NCBI RefSeq assembly: GCF_052324685.1
Contig: NC_135220.1
Coordinates: forward strand, 9,193,820 to 9,257,819
Length of the DNA stretch: 64,000 bases
DNA from: Brachyhypopomus gauderio
Lineage: Eukaryota > Chordata > Actinopteri > Gymnotiformes > Hypopomidae
Reading direction: 5' to 3'
Part shown: positions 1-20,207 of the stretch, in pieces
Layout of the letters: each line of letters opens with the position of its first letter
How positions within the stretch are numbered: the first letter of the stretch is position 1
Notes under the pieces: model-generated
The model's input: only the letters and a program-made list of their open reading frames with translations
Told to the model about the DNA's origin: nothing
Databases searched by the model: none
Translations under genes and position numbers: made by a program

Positions 1-3000
1 GTTCTGTCCGTTGATGAAGAGCACACCTTTGGTCCAACCCTAGTAACCACAGATGACTACAGATAACCTCATTGCCATTCAGGGAATGAAATTCCTCCAC
101 TACTGAAAGTCTACTGACAGAATGCATACAGCTGCATCAACACATTTATGATACAGATGCATTAATGATCTTGTCACTCACTGGCAGTTTGACGAACGCG
201 TCACTGGGATAGCCATCCACAAACAATCTTCCCTGGAAAAACCCTGGAAAGCTTGGTTTGTTAGGAAGGGTCTTCCATGGAGCTCTGTACAAACTGAACA
301 AAGATGTACCTTCAGCTCACTGCTATCATAATGAGCTCCTCAACAAGCCATATAAAAAATCACCTGAACAGAAATGATATATATTTGATGTATCATCATT
401 ATGGTTTCACTAACCTATCAATAAAGCTCTGAGTCATGTCCAGACTGTAAATGACAAAGTCTGTCAGTGGTATGCTGTTCAATATAATGTCTCCTACAAT
501 ACCTGGAAACAGTTTCACATAAAACCAAACACCTCAGTAACAATGCATATGCTGACGAAGACCATCATCTCTTCCTCTCTTACAGTCACAGGTACAACAC
601 ACTGAACTACATGTGTTGTGGTTCTACCAGCTCCAGGACCTTTGCGCTGTTGGTCCATGGCTTTGCTGAAGTGGACTCTCCCACAGTTCTCCACAAGGAA
701 ACTCAAAGTTCTTTCCTCCTAAAAAGAAAATCAAAACTAGGTGCAACCAGCTTCTTACAATCCACTCTGAATCCACACAAATTCAGTTTCAGCAATATTG
801 CAAGACAACTGTAATGGCCATAAATATGAATACTTACACAGTAGCTACGTAATTCAGTCTTATATGTAAATATCACGTTTATATGTATTATATATGTCTA
901 ATTTGCATCTTGTGTGTGATGAAATCACCTATACAGCCTTTTAATACAACATAATGATTTTCATGGATAAATAAGAAAAATCTCAGTACCTTCCCATCAG
1001 GAACAGCTAACTCTACAGTCTTGTAGTTGAATATGCCAATGAAACTCCTATTCACAAACACCTAAACAAGTAATGACTTATTATTATTAGCAGCGGATAG
1101 GACAACACTGATAAATACAAACACTCACCAGGGTTCTGGTCAGCACTCACCAGGGCTCTGATAAACACTCACCAGGGTTCGGGCCAACACTCACCAGGGT
1201 TCTGGTCAGTACTCACCAGGGTTTTGGTCAGTACTCATCAGGGTTCTGGTCAGTACTCACCAGGGCTCTGTCCCGGATGCTGCCTCCACATCTTAAGAAG
1301 CCTCCACTGGTAATGGTCGTCTCATAGAGGGCGTAGCCATACGCTTGTCCGTTCCCACCATTCACTGGGAAATCCTCCATGTTAATAGGGGCTTGTGATT
1401 TAAAAGACTTCAAGAATAAACAAATACACACTTACTTATTATGTCAAATATGTATTTTTATTTTATTTTTTAACCTACTGACTTTAGTGGAACACTGTCC
1501 AAAAGTCATCTAATTGGATTATGGATTGGGATGGATTAAAACCCTGAAATAGCACCCTGGTGATTTGTAGGCTAAGATTTAATTATATACTACTTTGGAT
1601 TAAATGAATAAATGAATAAAAAAGAACAAACTAGTCCCATTAGCGTTCATCCAAATGGCTTGAGCATGTGATTAAAGTAACGGTTTAGTCTTCGTGGAGG
1701 TGCAGCAGGGAAACAGAGGCAGACTCCCCTCACCTCCAGTGTGAAGGGCAGGGCGTCCCATAAGGAGAGGTGCTGGTACATGATCGCCTCCTCATAGTCC
1801 TCCCGCCAGCGCAGGGCAGGCAGGGCAGGCAGTGGCTCGTCTGCAGGAACACGTGTTCAGTAAGGGGGTTAGGGTTCAGTAGGTTAGGGTACAGTAGGTC
1901 AGGGTTCAGTAGGTCAGGGTTCAGTAGGTTAGGGTCAGGGCCTGAACTAGCAATAGTCATGCAGCAGGACATAAGAGGAGCACTGAGGGCATCACACACC
2001 ACGGTAGCGACTAAACAGGTCTCTCAGCAGATGGTACTTTGGTGTGTAATCTCCACCCTCGGACAATGGTGCATCGTAATCTTAAAAAGCAAAAATAAAA
2101 ACAAAGGTTACAATTTTTTTAACAGAATTAAGCAGAGCCTTACACAGGCCTACTTATGAGTTAATATTTACTGACTGGCTGAATTTACTGATGGCTTGAA
2201 ACGAGCCCCCTTCTGGCGATGTTGAGTAATGCAGGAATATATAAGATCATCATATCCCATTCACTCAGTGCACTCAGAAGCAGCAGACAAAGTGTAACTG
2301 CGAACCATAGCTGGTGACCAGGGGCTTGTAGGACGGGCTGGACACAGCGCCGCTCACAAAGCCGAAGTTGGTTCCACCGTGGAACATGTGCAGATTAATG
2401 GACATGCCTCGCCTCAAAATCTCCCTCACCGCAGAGAGCATGTCTGAAAAAAACACAACTAAAGTACATAACGAACTGGGCTTGGTGTTAATGCTGTCTT
2501 TACAAAAAGTAAAATAAGGAAATGTTCATAATAAAAATCACCCTCTGCTGGAAAAATGTGGTGGAGATCACCCCAACCGTCATACCAGCCAGTCCAGAAC
2601 TCCATCACCAGTACCGGGCTGTTGGGCTGTTGGGCACAAGTATTTCAGCAAGTTTCAACAACACAACAATTTCCAGCAATTATATCTTGCAACTTGAGGT
2701 TTATATGCATAATCACAAATTGTGATGGAAAGAAATCTCACAGTTACCTGCATTGCTTCCAGATAGCTGATGTCATCATGGTTCAGTTTCCGCAGATTTA
2801 AACTTCGGAAGACTAAGAGACAAAATCTGTGAGGCATGTCCAACCATCCTGAATATTTATATTTCATTTAAATACACTATAATATACCTCCATTCACTCC
2901 CCCACTCATTAAGCCCTCGTGGGTGTCTGATGTCAGCAGAAGCTCACTGATGCCCCTGGACTGCACAGCCTATGCAAAACAAACAGCACACAGCCGGCAG

Positions 3001-6000
3001 GAATTGGCAGGTCTGTCCATGGCTACCAACGGTCCCTCCCTGGAGGAGCACAAGTACTCCGCTCCTCACCAGAGTGAGTATTCCCTACACCACACTGTAG
3101 TGCTCTGCTCCTCACCAGAGTGAGTATTCCCTACACCACACTGTAGTGCCCTGCTCTGTGTGGGTGCTCACTGGTGACATCCAGTGGTCTCCATCACTCC
3201 CAGTGAATCTATGCGCTTTTCCCTGCGTAAGCTGCATAGCATTATATTACGTTAATAACTCCAACCTCGCACTCCAGTGGAAATGTGTATCAGCGCAGAA
3301 TTGTTACACTGAATTGCAAAATCAGTATGTATTAAAGAATAATGGTGAACAATGCTGATGGTTTTTTTTAAATGGTGAAAGTAAAGAGTTCAATAAAAAG
3401 CATGAAGCAGGACTCTTCAACAAATTCCTATTTATTTGCATTCTGATAGTATTGTGATTGCTGCTTCTGCTGTGTACGTCCTGTAAGCCCTTCTGGTAAT
3501 ACCATGCTACAGTTCTGCAGCGGTTATTCTGAACAGCCAGGGATCTTGATTTGTGTGTGAGATAAAAGACCAGATACTGCTACGCACTCATAAAAAATAC
3601 ATAACATTTTAGTCTGCAAGAGACTCCATACCTCTTTAAGAAACTTCATGTAGTTACTGTCTGTTGCAAAGGATCCATATTCATTTTCGACTTGTACAGC
3701 TATGACAGGACCACCTTTTTTAAACTAAAAAAATCAAGAATCAAGAATAACTTACAATTTATTATAAGATGGCAGGTTTCTTGTTCTCGTATTAATTGAA
3801 GGTTAATCAGGTTCTGGGTCTCCACTCCCTCACCTGTAGTGGCACCACTTTGGGAATGAGCTTGTCAAGAAAACCATCAAGCGCCCCAGTGAATCCTGGG
3901 TAGGTGGTTCTCAACCTCATGGCCCTGTCCCTCAGGAGCCAACTGGTGTGAAACAGAGACGCAAATATACATTTGCGGGTCATTCCAGGATTTTGGTACA
4001 TTTCCTGTCCCACCACTTAAATTTAAGATGTACATATCCAAAATATCTAAATGACAATTTTTTTTACAAGGTACTTGTTATAAGACAAACTGTAAAATTT
4101 GGTGGAAAAATAAGTGCCTTAGATATTATTCAAAAGACCAAATACCTTTGAACCACCTCAAAAAATGGCCGTTTTCTCTTGTCCCACACATTGGGTGACC
4201 AACTCCTTTGCCAAATTTAACAATTAAAATAAGCTCTAAATAAATTACTTCCTCTTGTATATTGTTGAAATGCATCTCCTTTACTTATGAAAACAACTTC
4301 TTTGGTCTACATTGTATTGCATGTCACAGTTTTTACACTATTAAGTTGTGTCCCACAACATGCACGCAGCCCTGTTACCATAAGGAATTTTATCTGGCAG
4401 AGAAAGGGTTAAAATATTTGTGTACTGGCACAAAGGAATATGCATCACAAGGACATTTCCTGCCCACATGGCAAGAAAAATGGTAAGTGCTCTAACAATT
4501 TTCAAGGTTTTTTTTCCAAATATGTTTGTCCAAGTTGTGTGTGTCACTCAGTGAATGCAACACTGTTCCTCATATTGTAAGACTAATATTGAGTAGAGTC
4601 AAAATTTACTTTATATACTTATATAACCATATTTGTCCTTGATCTTGTATACATAGCTAAATTTTACAGTGAGCATCTGTTCCTGGGGTAGACCACAACT
4701 TAGCCTACATTTGCAACCCTGTTAGTCGCAACCCTGTTACTGCATACCAATTTACATCTAATAACCCTGGTAAGACATGTCCAGGGGCCTCAGCTAACTC
4801 AGCTAACTCAGAGCTAACTCAGCTAACTCAGAGCTAACTTATCTAACTCAGAGCTAACTCATCTAAGTCAGTCTGTCTGAGCAGTGCCATGAAGTAACGT
4901 AGCAGCCTTAAGGGTGAATCAGGTAGGCTACGGCCTTTCATCGCCATGGTAACTTAGTGGAGTGAAACTTGACTCATTCTGGTCGTGAATCAAAATATCT
5001 CAGTGATAATGACTTGATCCTACTTGATTTGACTTGAATGACTTGATTGGCCTAAGGTCTGAGCTGTCTGCCAAAAATGGACCGCGGTAATTTTTAATTG
5101 ATTACCCCTGGGCTAGACCAACGTTTCATGTAGCGCTCTAAGTAGGGTAACCATAGTTTTATACACCTTGGACTGGGGGGGGGGTTGACATATACTGTGG
5201 CATGTACTCACTTAACATAGGCCCACATAATCCTACAATACCATGATATTTACAGATGGTTTATTTAAAATGTTTTTCAGTCAACAACAAAAACTCCAAT
5301 AACAAATGATAGTCCAATGAAAGTAATTTAAAAACCAGGACATTTCCTCGCAAAAAAAAAAAAAAAAAACTGATCTGACTGATCTGGTCTGTTTAACAGC
5401 CTTTCCAAGGTCATACAGCCCCATATCACAATATATATTAGCTTGACATGACCAAAATAAGATGACTTAGGCCTATGCAGTTTGTGACTTTACTCCACAG
5501 TCTCCACTGCTCACAGGGAGAAACGTACAAATGCATTTGTGTTAATTAGACTGGATTACTGCAGTGCTCCCTTATCCAGCCTCGCCAAGAATTACACATG
5601 TACTGTATCTACTTAACGCTGCCGCCAAAATCCTGACATCCTGCACCACAATTACAGATCACATGACACTGGCTGAAGATCCTCAGTAGCTACCCTCACC
5701 ATTCAGAACTGGTTTCAACATTCTTATACTTATTATTATATTAATAGTTTTTGCGGTCTTGCCCATTTCTGCCTTGGTAAAAAGGATTGCTAGTAAAACG
5801 ATATTGCTCTATTGTTCCAGTTAAATCACACACAGCAGCAAAAAGCAGTTTGCTTGATATCTCTGAAACAAGCTGAAAGGGGGATTTAGTTACTTAGTTC
5901 CTTCCTGAAAACCCAGAAGCTATTGGCACCTCTGTCGTTTAAAAATGTACTGTACGATGCTTCTGTTTGATATCATGTTTAATTGGGCTGCTTATGCATA

Positions 6001-7982
6001 ATCACTTACATTTCAGTCTTTTTACTTTTTTAAAAATTTTCTTTTTGTATTTTTTTATCTGTGATCAATGCTATTTATTGGCATTTCCTATCTTTTATGT
6101 ACGTTTTAATTACTACTATGATGGGCGGAAACAAATAAATACATAAATAAAGATACATCATTTCGCAATGAAATACATTAAAAAGCAAACACACAAATGA
6201 ACACATATCCAGGTTTTTCCTAGATCAATAAGTGTGATTTGATAAGGGTAGATGTACCTAGGCAATCCTCCCAGATCCAGCTCTGAGCGTATATATGGAC
6301 CTGGCCTCAGAATAACCCAGAGACCCAAGTCAGAAGCCTGGAGAAGAAACGCCCTGAGGAATCATAAAACATGAATCATGAAATGTGAATCATGAAACAT
6401 GAATCAAGAAACATGAATCATGAAATGTGAATCATGAAACAGGAATCATAAAATGCAAATCATGAAATATGAATCATGAAATGCAAATCATGAATTAAGA
6501 GCGCTCACCCAGTTAAAGATAAGATTTTAAAAGTAAGATCTTATACATGAACAATTAAGCAAGATACATATATGCTAACTATAAGTATAACAAATATATA
6601 AACACAATGCTGTGGTATATCTGAAATATCTGACATCTAATATCATAGGAAGACCTTGCCTGAATAAAAAGTAACTGAGAGAGACACAGAAACACAGAGC
6701 ACTATTTCAGAGGCCTGTACCCTTTGTTTCAATAGCCAGTGCCTGGATGCGCAATGTGGACCCAAATGCTTGGGAGGCTCTGTTGTTATGGTGAAGACAA
6801 CTGCAGTTTAATGAGTGCACGTGTGATGAACTCCCTATAGACTGAAGAGCTGCAGTAATGACCAGATCTGCCACTAAACAAGCAGGTTACAATCCCACCT
6901 GACTGAAGTCAACTGACAACGCTGCCAGGGAAGAGGCCAGTGTGATTTGTCTAAATTAAGCAACGATCTGCACAGCATTAAGTAGTCTAAACCATCTCTG
7001 AGGTAAGATCCAAGAACCAAGAATAACATGTTATATGTTAACATATGTAATAACAAAAGGTTCAGAGGGTTCCACATGGGCCCCCTTGAAATTCTTCATT
7101 CCTATTGCAGCTCAAACGGGGGCTATAGAACACTATACGTTATACACAACGCTGATGGGCTAGGGGTCCCCATGGACTAGATCAGAGACCTCGGGAAGTA
7201 AACATCTTTGGAAATGTGGACTAGATTCCACATAGATCCCAGGTGGAAAATATAACTGAAACTGCTCTTACTCCAGATCTAGACCTCCACGGAACTGGAA
7301 ATCACCTCTTCTAGGCTCGTGTAGGTTCCAAGGCACCTGTCTGAAAAACAACTGAGGTTTATGACTGCGCTCTACCTCCAAGTTGTCTTTAAAAGTCACA
7401 TATTTCACACCTACGTGGTGAGTGTATTGATTCCACACGCCTTCATTTTCATCATCCGATCTTTCCAGTAAGCTCTGGGGACCCGGAAATAATGAAGAGA
7501 CCCTCCCAGTATGCGGAATGGCTTTCCTCCCAGTGTGAACTGGGAAGAGTTGACACTCAACCCCTCTCTTCTGTTTATCTTCATTTTCCCTGTTTGCCCA
7601 CTGAATGAAGAAGTTACTGCTAGTTTCCATAAAGTTTTCTGACATATGAAGAACAGACAATACCACAAAGGAGACTACACCATTACAGTCTTTAAGTAAT
7701 GTTTGTAGCTATAAATCTATTTAAATACACCTGATGTGCATTATTTTATAAGTGCAAAAATGTCAAAAGTCAAAAATGACAATCAACATACACATTCTCA
7801 TTATTTGCTCTACGCATAAGAAAAGTCCAAGTCGAAAAATGTACATTTGTGCATTTGCGAAGGAGAAAGGCAAAATATGTTAATTCTTACCTAATCTGAC
7901 GGTAAATGATTACACCGCAGATACTTAAAAAGAGCATAACATAACGTCTTCTGTGAGAGCTCCTTACACTTAGAAAAACCAT
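1..7982 (-). CDS. glb1l2: Beta-galactosidase-1-like protein 2 (GH35), 3' end outside window
   Basis: Glycoside hydrolase family 35 protein, predicted to cleave terminal beta-galactose and to act in the lumenal/extracellular compartment. Exons in transcript order (window coordinates): 7891-7982, 7415-7570, 7272-7340, 6258-6353, 3834-3942, 3632-3724, 2888-2969, 2748-2812, 2542-2626, 2306-2443, 2003-2080, 1734-1840, 1261-1407, 990-1061, 640-718, 415-493, 182-284, 1-39 (partial). All phases agree and give 563 codons. The first exon encodes a basic stretch plus a hydrophobic segment (residues about 1-31), like the signal anchor of mammalian GLB1L2. Visible motifs are [12 protein letters not shown] near the N-terminus, the acid/base Glu in VENEYG (about residue 189), the nucleophile Glu in VMEFWTGW (about 263) and [24 protein letters not shown] and GVLFINGQN in the C-terminal beta domains favour GLB1L2 over GLB1 or GLB1L. 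The exon 2 acceptor is a CAG/AAG tandem, so one Arg may be optional. Whether the gene is glb1l2 or glb1l3 is not settled. Confidence 0.9.
1129..1282 (-). repeat. 22-bp minisatellite multiplying the glb1l2 exon 13 splice donor
   Basis: Seven direct copies of a 22-bp unit begin at 1129, 1151, 1173, 1195, 1217, 1239 and 1261. On the gene strand each unit reads roughly CCTGGTGAGTACTGACCAGA. The copy at 1261 is the true end of exon 13. Five of the other six keep an intact CTG/GTGAGT donor; the copy at 1239 has ATGAGT instead. Confidence 0.9.
1866..1940 (-). repeat. 15-bp repeat in the branch-point zone of glb1l2 exon 12
   Basis: About five copies of a 15-bp unit, on the plus strand approximately TTAGGGTTCAGTAGG with TTAGG/TCAGG variants. 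It lies 26-100 nt upstream (in the gene direction) of the exon 12 acceptor at 1840/1841. On the gene strand each unit supplies CTAAC or CTGAC, which fits the YTNAY branch-point consensus, and is pyrimidine-rich. Confidence 0.75.
3060..3160. repeat. Direct duplication of about 50 bp in glb1l2 intron 6
   Basis: Two adjacent, almost identical copies of a segment starting GCTCCTCACCAGAGTGAGTA and ending at CACTGTAGTG lie between glb1l2 exons 6 and 7. No function is suggested. Confidence 0.8.
4787..4866. repeat. AGCTAACTC-type short tandem repeat
   Basis: Irregular tandem array built of AGCTAACTC and CAGAGCTAACTC units inside glb1l2 intron 4 (3943-6257). Apart from this array, an A tract near 5353 and a decayed LINE fragment, I see nothing recognisable in that 2.3-kb intron. 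Confidence 0.8.
5540..5715 (+). mobile_element. Decayed LINE reverse-transcriptase C-terminal fragment
   Basis: The plus strand translates discontinuously to a motif like TRLDYCSALLSSLAKN followed by remnants of [12 protein letters not shown] and the later FQHSY. This is the usual C-terminal block of fish CR1/L2/Rex1-type LINE reverse transcriptases (RLDYCNALL and following). Stops and frame slips show it is an old relic. It lies in glb1l2 intron 4, antisense to the gene. Confidence 0.6.
6366..6498 (-). repeat. 15-bp ATGAATCATGAAACA-type repeat beside the glb1l2 exon 4 acceptor
   Basis: About eight or nine degenerate copies of a 15-bp unit. The array ends only about a dozen nucleotides before the exon 4 acceptor (exon starts at 6353 on the minus strand). 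Two units contain the octamer ATGCAAAT (6453-6460, 6481-6488), which is probably chance within the repeat. Confidence 0.85.
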
Positions 7983-8829
7983 CGGTCCGAGTTTAATCGG
8001 TTAGTAAATACGAAATGATAATACTAATCAGAATCATAGCCTAACGCAGTCACGCACCCCGCAGGAAAAGGTGAGACATTTCGCTCGTTTCTTAGAAACG
8101 GACTGTTTGCGCCGCACCACGAGTCCGCGTGTTTGCCAAAGAACTACAAATCCCGTCGACTCCTCAAGCTGAACAACGCGCATGCGCCACTTAGTTTAAT
8201 GGCCCGAAAGCTGTGGTGTTTTGTCGAAAGCGTAGCTTAAGGAGGTTTAATGAAAACAGAAGACTTAAGGAACTCGAGTATATGAGGTACGAAGTTCGTC
8301 ACCGGTCTCTATACGTTTTCCAAATAACATTGTGGCCGTTCTTGCTGTAATTTTGACGTGTCTTTTGATCCAGTTCAAGCTAACTCGCCCTAGCCAGCCA
8401 CACGCTTTGTTTACATGAACCCAGCTGGCCGTGGCGTGTAAAGATGCGTTAATAACATTGTTATGCCATGTAATAACACTCATAACTGTTATTTCCTTTC
8501 AACTAATGTAGTTTTTCCAGACTGACTAGCGAACAGTTTAAAAGTAAGGTTGTTGTCCCTGTTAATCCAGCACCTGGACTACACCACCAACTTTAGTGAG
8601 ACTCATAAGTGGATATGACACTACATCATATAAAGACATCTGCGTTATTAATACAGGTCCAAATGTCTTGGCTATCTCCTGCCATGGGGTATTAAACGCT
8701 ACCAATAAGGAAATAAATAGGTGTCTTTGTCTCAACAGCTTGCTGGCATTTGGTCCACCTATGATGAGAGCTTGCCTGACCTTCACCACCGTCTCCTTCT
8801 GCAGTTGATGTCTGTGCAGCTGGTTGGAG
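7983..8829. promoter_or_regulatory. Shared head-to-head promoter interval of glb1l2 and ei24
   Basis: The two start codons face away from each other across about 850 bp. The part around 8040-8240 is CpG-rich and has no obvious TATA box. It contains ACTACAAATCCC (8143-8154), matching the core of the ZNF143/THAP11 site, and GCGCATGCGC (8178-8187), a palindromic NRF1-type site. Both are typical of divergent housekeeping promoters. Transcription start sites cannot be fixed from sequence. The region 8245-8829 probably contains ei24 5' leader or first intron. Confidence 0.65.
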
Positions 8830-11482
<2,653 letters not shown>

Positions 11483-13020
11483 CCGCCGTCCCTCAGACGC
11501 TCCGCGTGCGTGGCTGCCCACGTAGTGACCGCCGCCCCAGACGCTGCGTGTGCGTGTGCACGCGTGCGTGTGCGTGTGCGTACGTGCGTGCGCGAGGCGA
11601 GACCTGAGTGTGAGGGCAGGGAATTGCTTTGGCTTGCTTTGTATTTTAAAGATCCTTCAGCCCTGTTGATGTTGTTATGGATGATTGATCGGGCTGATGT
11701 ATGCGTTTTTGTTTGTTTGTATTTGTTTAGTTTTAAACGTGAATGACTAATATTTGGGATTGGACTGAGCAGTGCATGTCTAATGCATGCACATGCACAA
11801 GGTTGCAATTCTGTAGTGTAATTTTGTCTGACTGTTTTTGTATCCATTATGTGCCATTTGGGTGATTTTATAGAATTTTCAAATTACAAAATAGAACTTC
11901 CTTATGTGCATATATATGCATATATATGATATATATGAACTTATCTATGTGCATATATATGCATTTATATGATTATAATATTTTTCTTGTATCTAAGTTT
12001 TGCCTTCATTGAGTGTGTTTGCTATGTTGGATTATGTTTTTTTGTTTATGGCCTTCTATTTATTTCAATATCACAGCAAGTGGCACAAAAGGAGACTGCA
12101 GTCATACGTCCACAAATAACACGCTGACACAACACAGCCCCCCGCCCGCTTAAGCAGTGCCCATGTGGGGGAGTCTTGTTTAATCTGAACACTATAATAA
12201 TAAGACAATGGAAATTCGCTTTAATCCACAAATAGGATTACTTATCAGAAACAGAATATAAAACTGCTTTAGGAAAACTGATTCAGTCCATGCTTACTGT
12301 GTTGTGACATTTTACTGTGAGATGTAACTGGAGTCATTGGACCTTTTGAAAAATAAGGTTGTTATTAACCAGAGATGATGACTGTGTTGTAGAAAACACA
12401 AGCTGCTTTTTCTGTGTCTGCTGTGAGGGAGAGAGAATTCCATGTTGAAAGTTGAGAGATTTGTACTTTGTCCTGCCGATCAAATATGTCATCTTTAATG
12501 GTTTCAAAATGAACAAAGTCAGTTCTGAAGCAATGCACAAAGTAGATAAAAAGATTTATCCTACTACTGTCATGACACTGCCAAACGGCAAAATATATAT
12601 AACTGTCATTTATATCACAAAAGCACCAAACGGTGCCCAGCAGTGGTAGCAGGGAAGGTTACTTGTAATCCCTCAATCACTCTTTGGCTAGTAATGTCCG
12701 TGGCTTTATTTAACAATCTCAAGAGGTTACAAATATTTTAACAAAAAGCACATGTTGAGGCACCATCTCATCGTCCTTGTGTTCACTGAGAGAGATATGT
12801 GTGGTGGGTTTTCTTGTTTTCCTTTTGAAAAGGTAATTGCAAGAAGTGCATTGTGTTACACATGCAGGTTGATATGTCAGTTACATTTTGTAAAAGTATT
12901 ACACATTTAAATAAACTTGATCTGCATAGACAGCTGAGTTTTAATCTCTGTCAAGATCTAGCCTTGCAGTATTTAAGTGTTTATCTTATAGCTTCTTATT
13001 GTTATTGAGTGTTTTCCCGT
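11483..13020 (+). other. ei24 3' untranslated region and spacer
   Basis: No coding exon recognised. Just after the stop a CG-rich alternating purine-pyrimidine stretch (about 11545-11595, TGCGTG-type) is present. AATAAA at 12910-12915 is the best poly(A) signal, implying a 3' UTR of about 1.4 kb. The rest is AT-rich without a recognisable element. Confidence 0.5.
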
Positions 13021-13054
13021 ATGTATAGATGACTTCCTATCTTCTTACACGCCG

Positions 13055-13256
13055 GCTCAGCTAAGGACACGTCACTGCTGGAGCGCTCCTTCGCGCTTTG
13101 AACGACAGCTTAGAGAACCAATCAGAAGCGAGCTTTTGTGGCGACGTTCGCACGTTAGCCAATAAGCGCCTGCTTTACGTGGCCGGGCGGGCTGTTCTCG
13201 CTCAGAGGGAAAAGCAGCGAGGAGCGAAGTGGTCGCGCCGCCGATGAAAGAAACTG
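13055..13256 (+). promoter_or_regulatory. stt3a promoter and likely non-coding exon 1
   Basis: CpG-rich segment with two CCAAT boxes (13118-13122 and 13159-13163), ACGTGG (13177-13182) and CACGTCA (13068-13074, TGACGTG on the other strand). The last two resemble ATF6/XBP1 unfolded-protein-response half sites, which would suit a gene of the ER N-glycosylation machinery; this is inference. A GT donor at 13257 (AACTG/GTAAAT) probably ends a non-coding first exon, which carries a short upstream ATG at about 13243. Confidence 0.5.
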
Positions 13257-13920
13257 GTAAATTCAAAAATCTTGTACATTGGCGCTTGCACGTCCAGATT
13301 AGGTAGATGTAAGGACACGTATACACGCACAATTATTCCCAGAAACGTTTCCTAGTGACCTAGTTCGCTGTTGTGTCTTCCTATTTAAACAGCGTAGCTA
13401 ATGTTGCTAGTACAGGACGCGGATGTGTTTAACTTCACATGTGTCTGCAACACAAAACACACTATCTTCACATTATCTTTATATTACCTTCACATATTAT
13501 CGGGTGTTTTCGACGCATTTGTCGCCACTGTCCACTAATAAGTCTTGATCAAGTTCTCTGCACTCGGCTAGCTGTCCTAGCTAGGTTGGCTAGCCGATCA
13601 CCTATCCGACCCTGGTCATCCAGGTGAACCTGGACCAGCATCACCACCAACACTGTGGACGAGTGTTGGTCTGACCAGCTGCTGTGGTGTTTGATTCCTA
13701 CGTTTATAACGCGTTTCAGTGTATTAGGGAAACATTAGTGCTTCTGCTGTCATTGCTCCAGTTGGTTAGCTTGTCATGATTTGCAGCGCCCTCTCAAGGC
13801 TGGGGCGGGTCTTACACCCGTGACTATCTAAACTTTCATTTTTGCGCAATTTCGATTAATAGTTTTGTCAAATGAATCCCATGAGAAATATCCTGTTCTC
13901 TTCTTTCTTTTCCCTGTTAG

Positions 13921-19729
<5,809 letters not shown>

Positions 19730-20039
19730 AGCCAAAACGCTAAAAATTCACACACCTTAACAAACAGCACTGAAAGCCTTCCTGTGGGATGTGGAGACCA
19801 GTGTGAATATTTTTTTATACTTGTGTTATAATTGCAGGAAGAGATTGAAGCTTTTTTTTTTTTTGTTATCGACTTGGAACGTATTGTCTCTTTTTAGAAA
19901 GGAGTGTGGTGTCATCCGAGAAAACTGTCTTTACATATTTTCTGCAATCAATTGCCAGCTAATGAATTTGTCTACAAATGGGCTAATAAACGGGGTGAAT
20001 GAGGTGCGTTTGTGTCCTTTTCTTTCTTGGTCTGAACAT

Positions 20040-20207
20040 CAGACCCATGTAGACGTGTAGTTTATGGTGCACGAAAGCACGACTGTGATTGGTCGGGGCG
20101 GCATGGGGCATGGGGCGGGGCTGGCAGCACCCAGTGCGTCTGCGCAGTAGGACACGTGTGTGGTCGTCCGCCATCGCGGAACTGACGGACGGACTCGAGT
20201 GTGAAAG
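20040..20207 (+). promoter_or_regulatory. foxred1 promoter region
   Basis: GC-rich segment between the stt3a poly(A) signal (19985-19990) and the foxred1 start codon, only about 220 bp. It holds GGGGCGGGGC (Sp1-type, about 20110-20120) and CCGCCATC just before the start codon, similar to a YY1 core. TATA-less housekeeping appearance. Confidence 0.45.

Noticed and set aside
1866-1940. Interstitial telomere repeat because of several TTAGGG.
   Set aside because: The unit is 15 bp and TTAGGG is only part of it; it is not a (TTAGGG)n array.
1770-2159. Plus-strand 129-codon ORF opposite glb1l2.
   Set aside because: It runs over glb1l2 exons 11 and 12 and a 15-bp repeat ([10 protein letters not shown] periodicity); a shadow of coding and repeat sequence.
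2619-2634. Tandem acceptor in glb1l2 exon 9 (CCCAACAGCCCAACAG).
   Set aside because: The two acceptors are 8 nt apart, so use of the second would shift the frame; only the first fits the protein.
6725-6750. Possible small glb1l2 exon between 6353 and 7272.
   Set aside because: Using the acceptor at 6354-6355 makes exon 4 start with [10 protein letters not shown] in the right phase, so no extra exon is needed.
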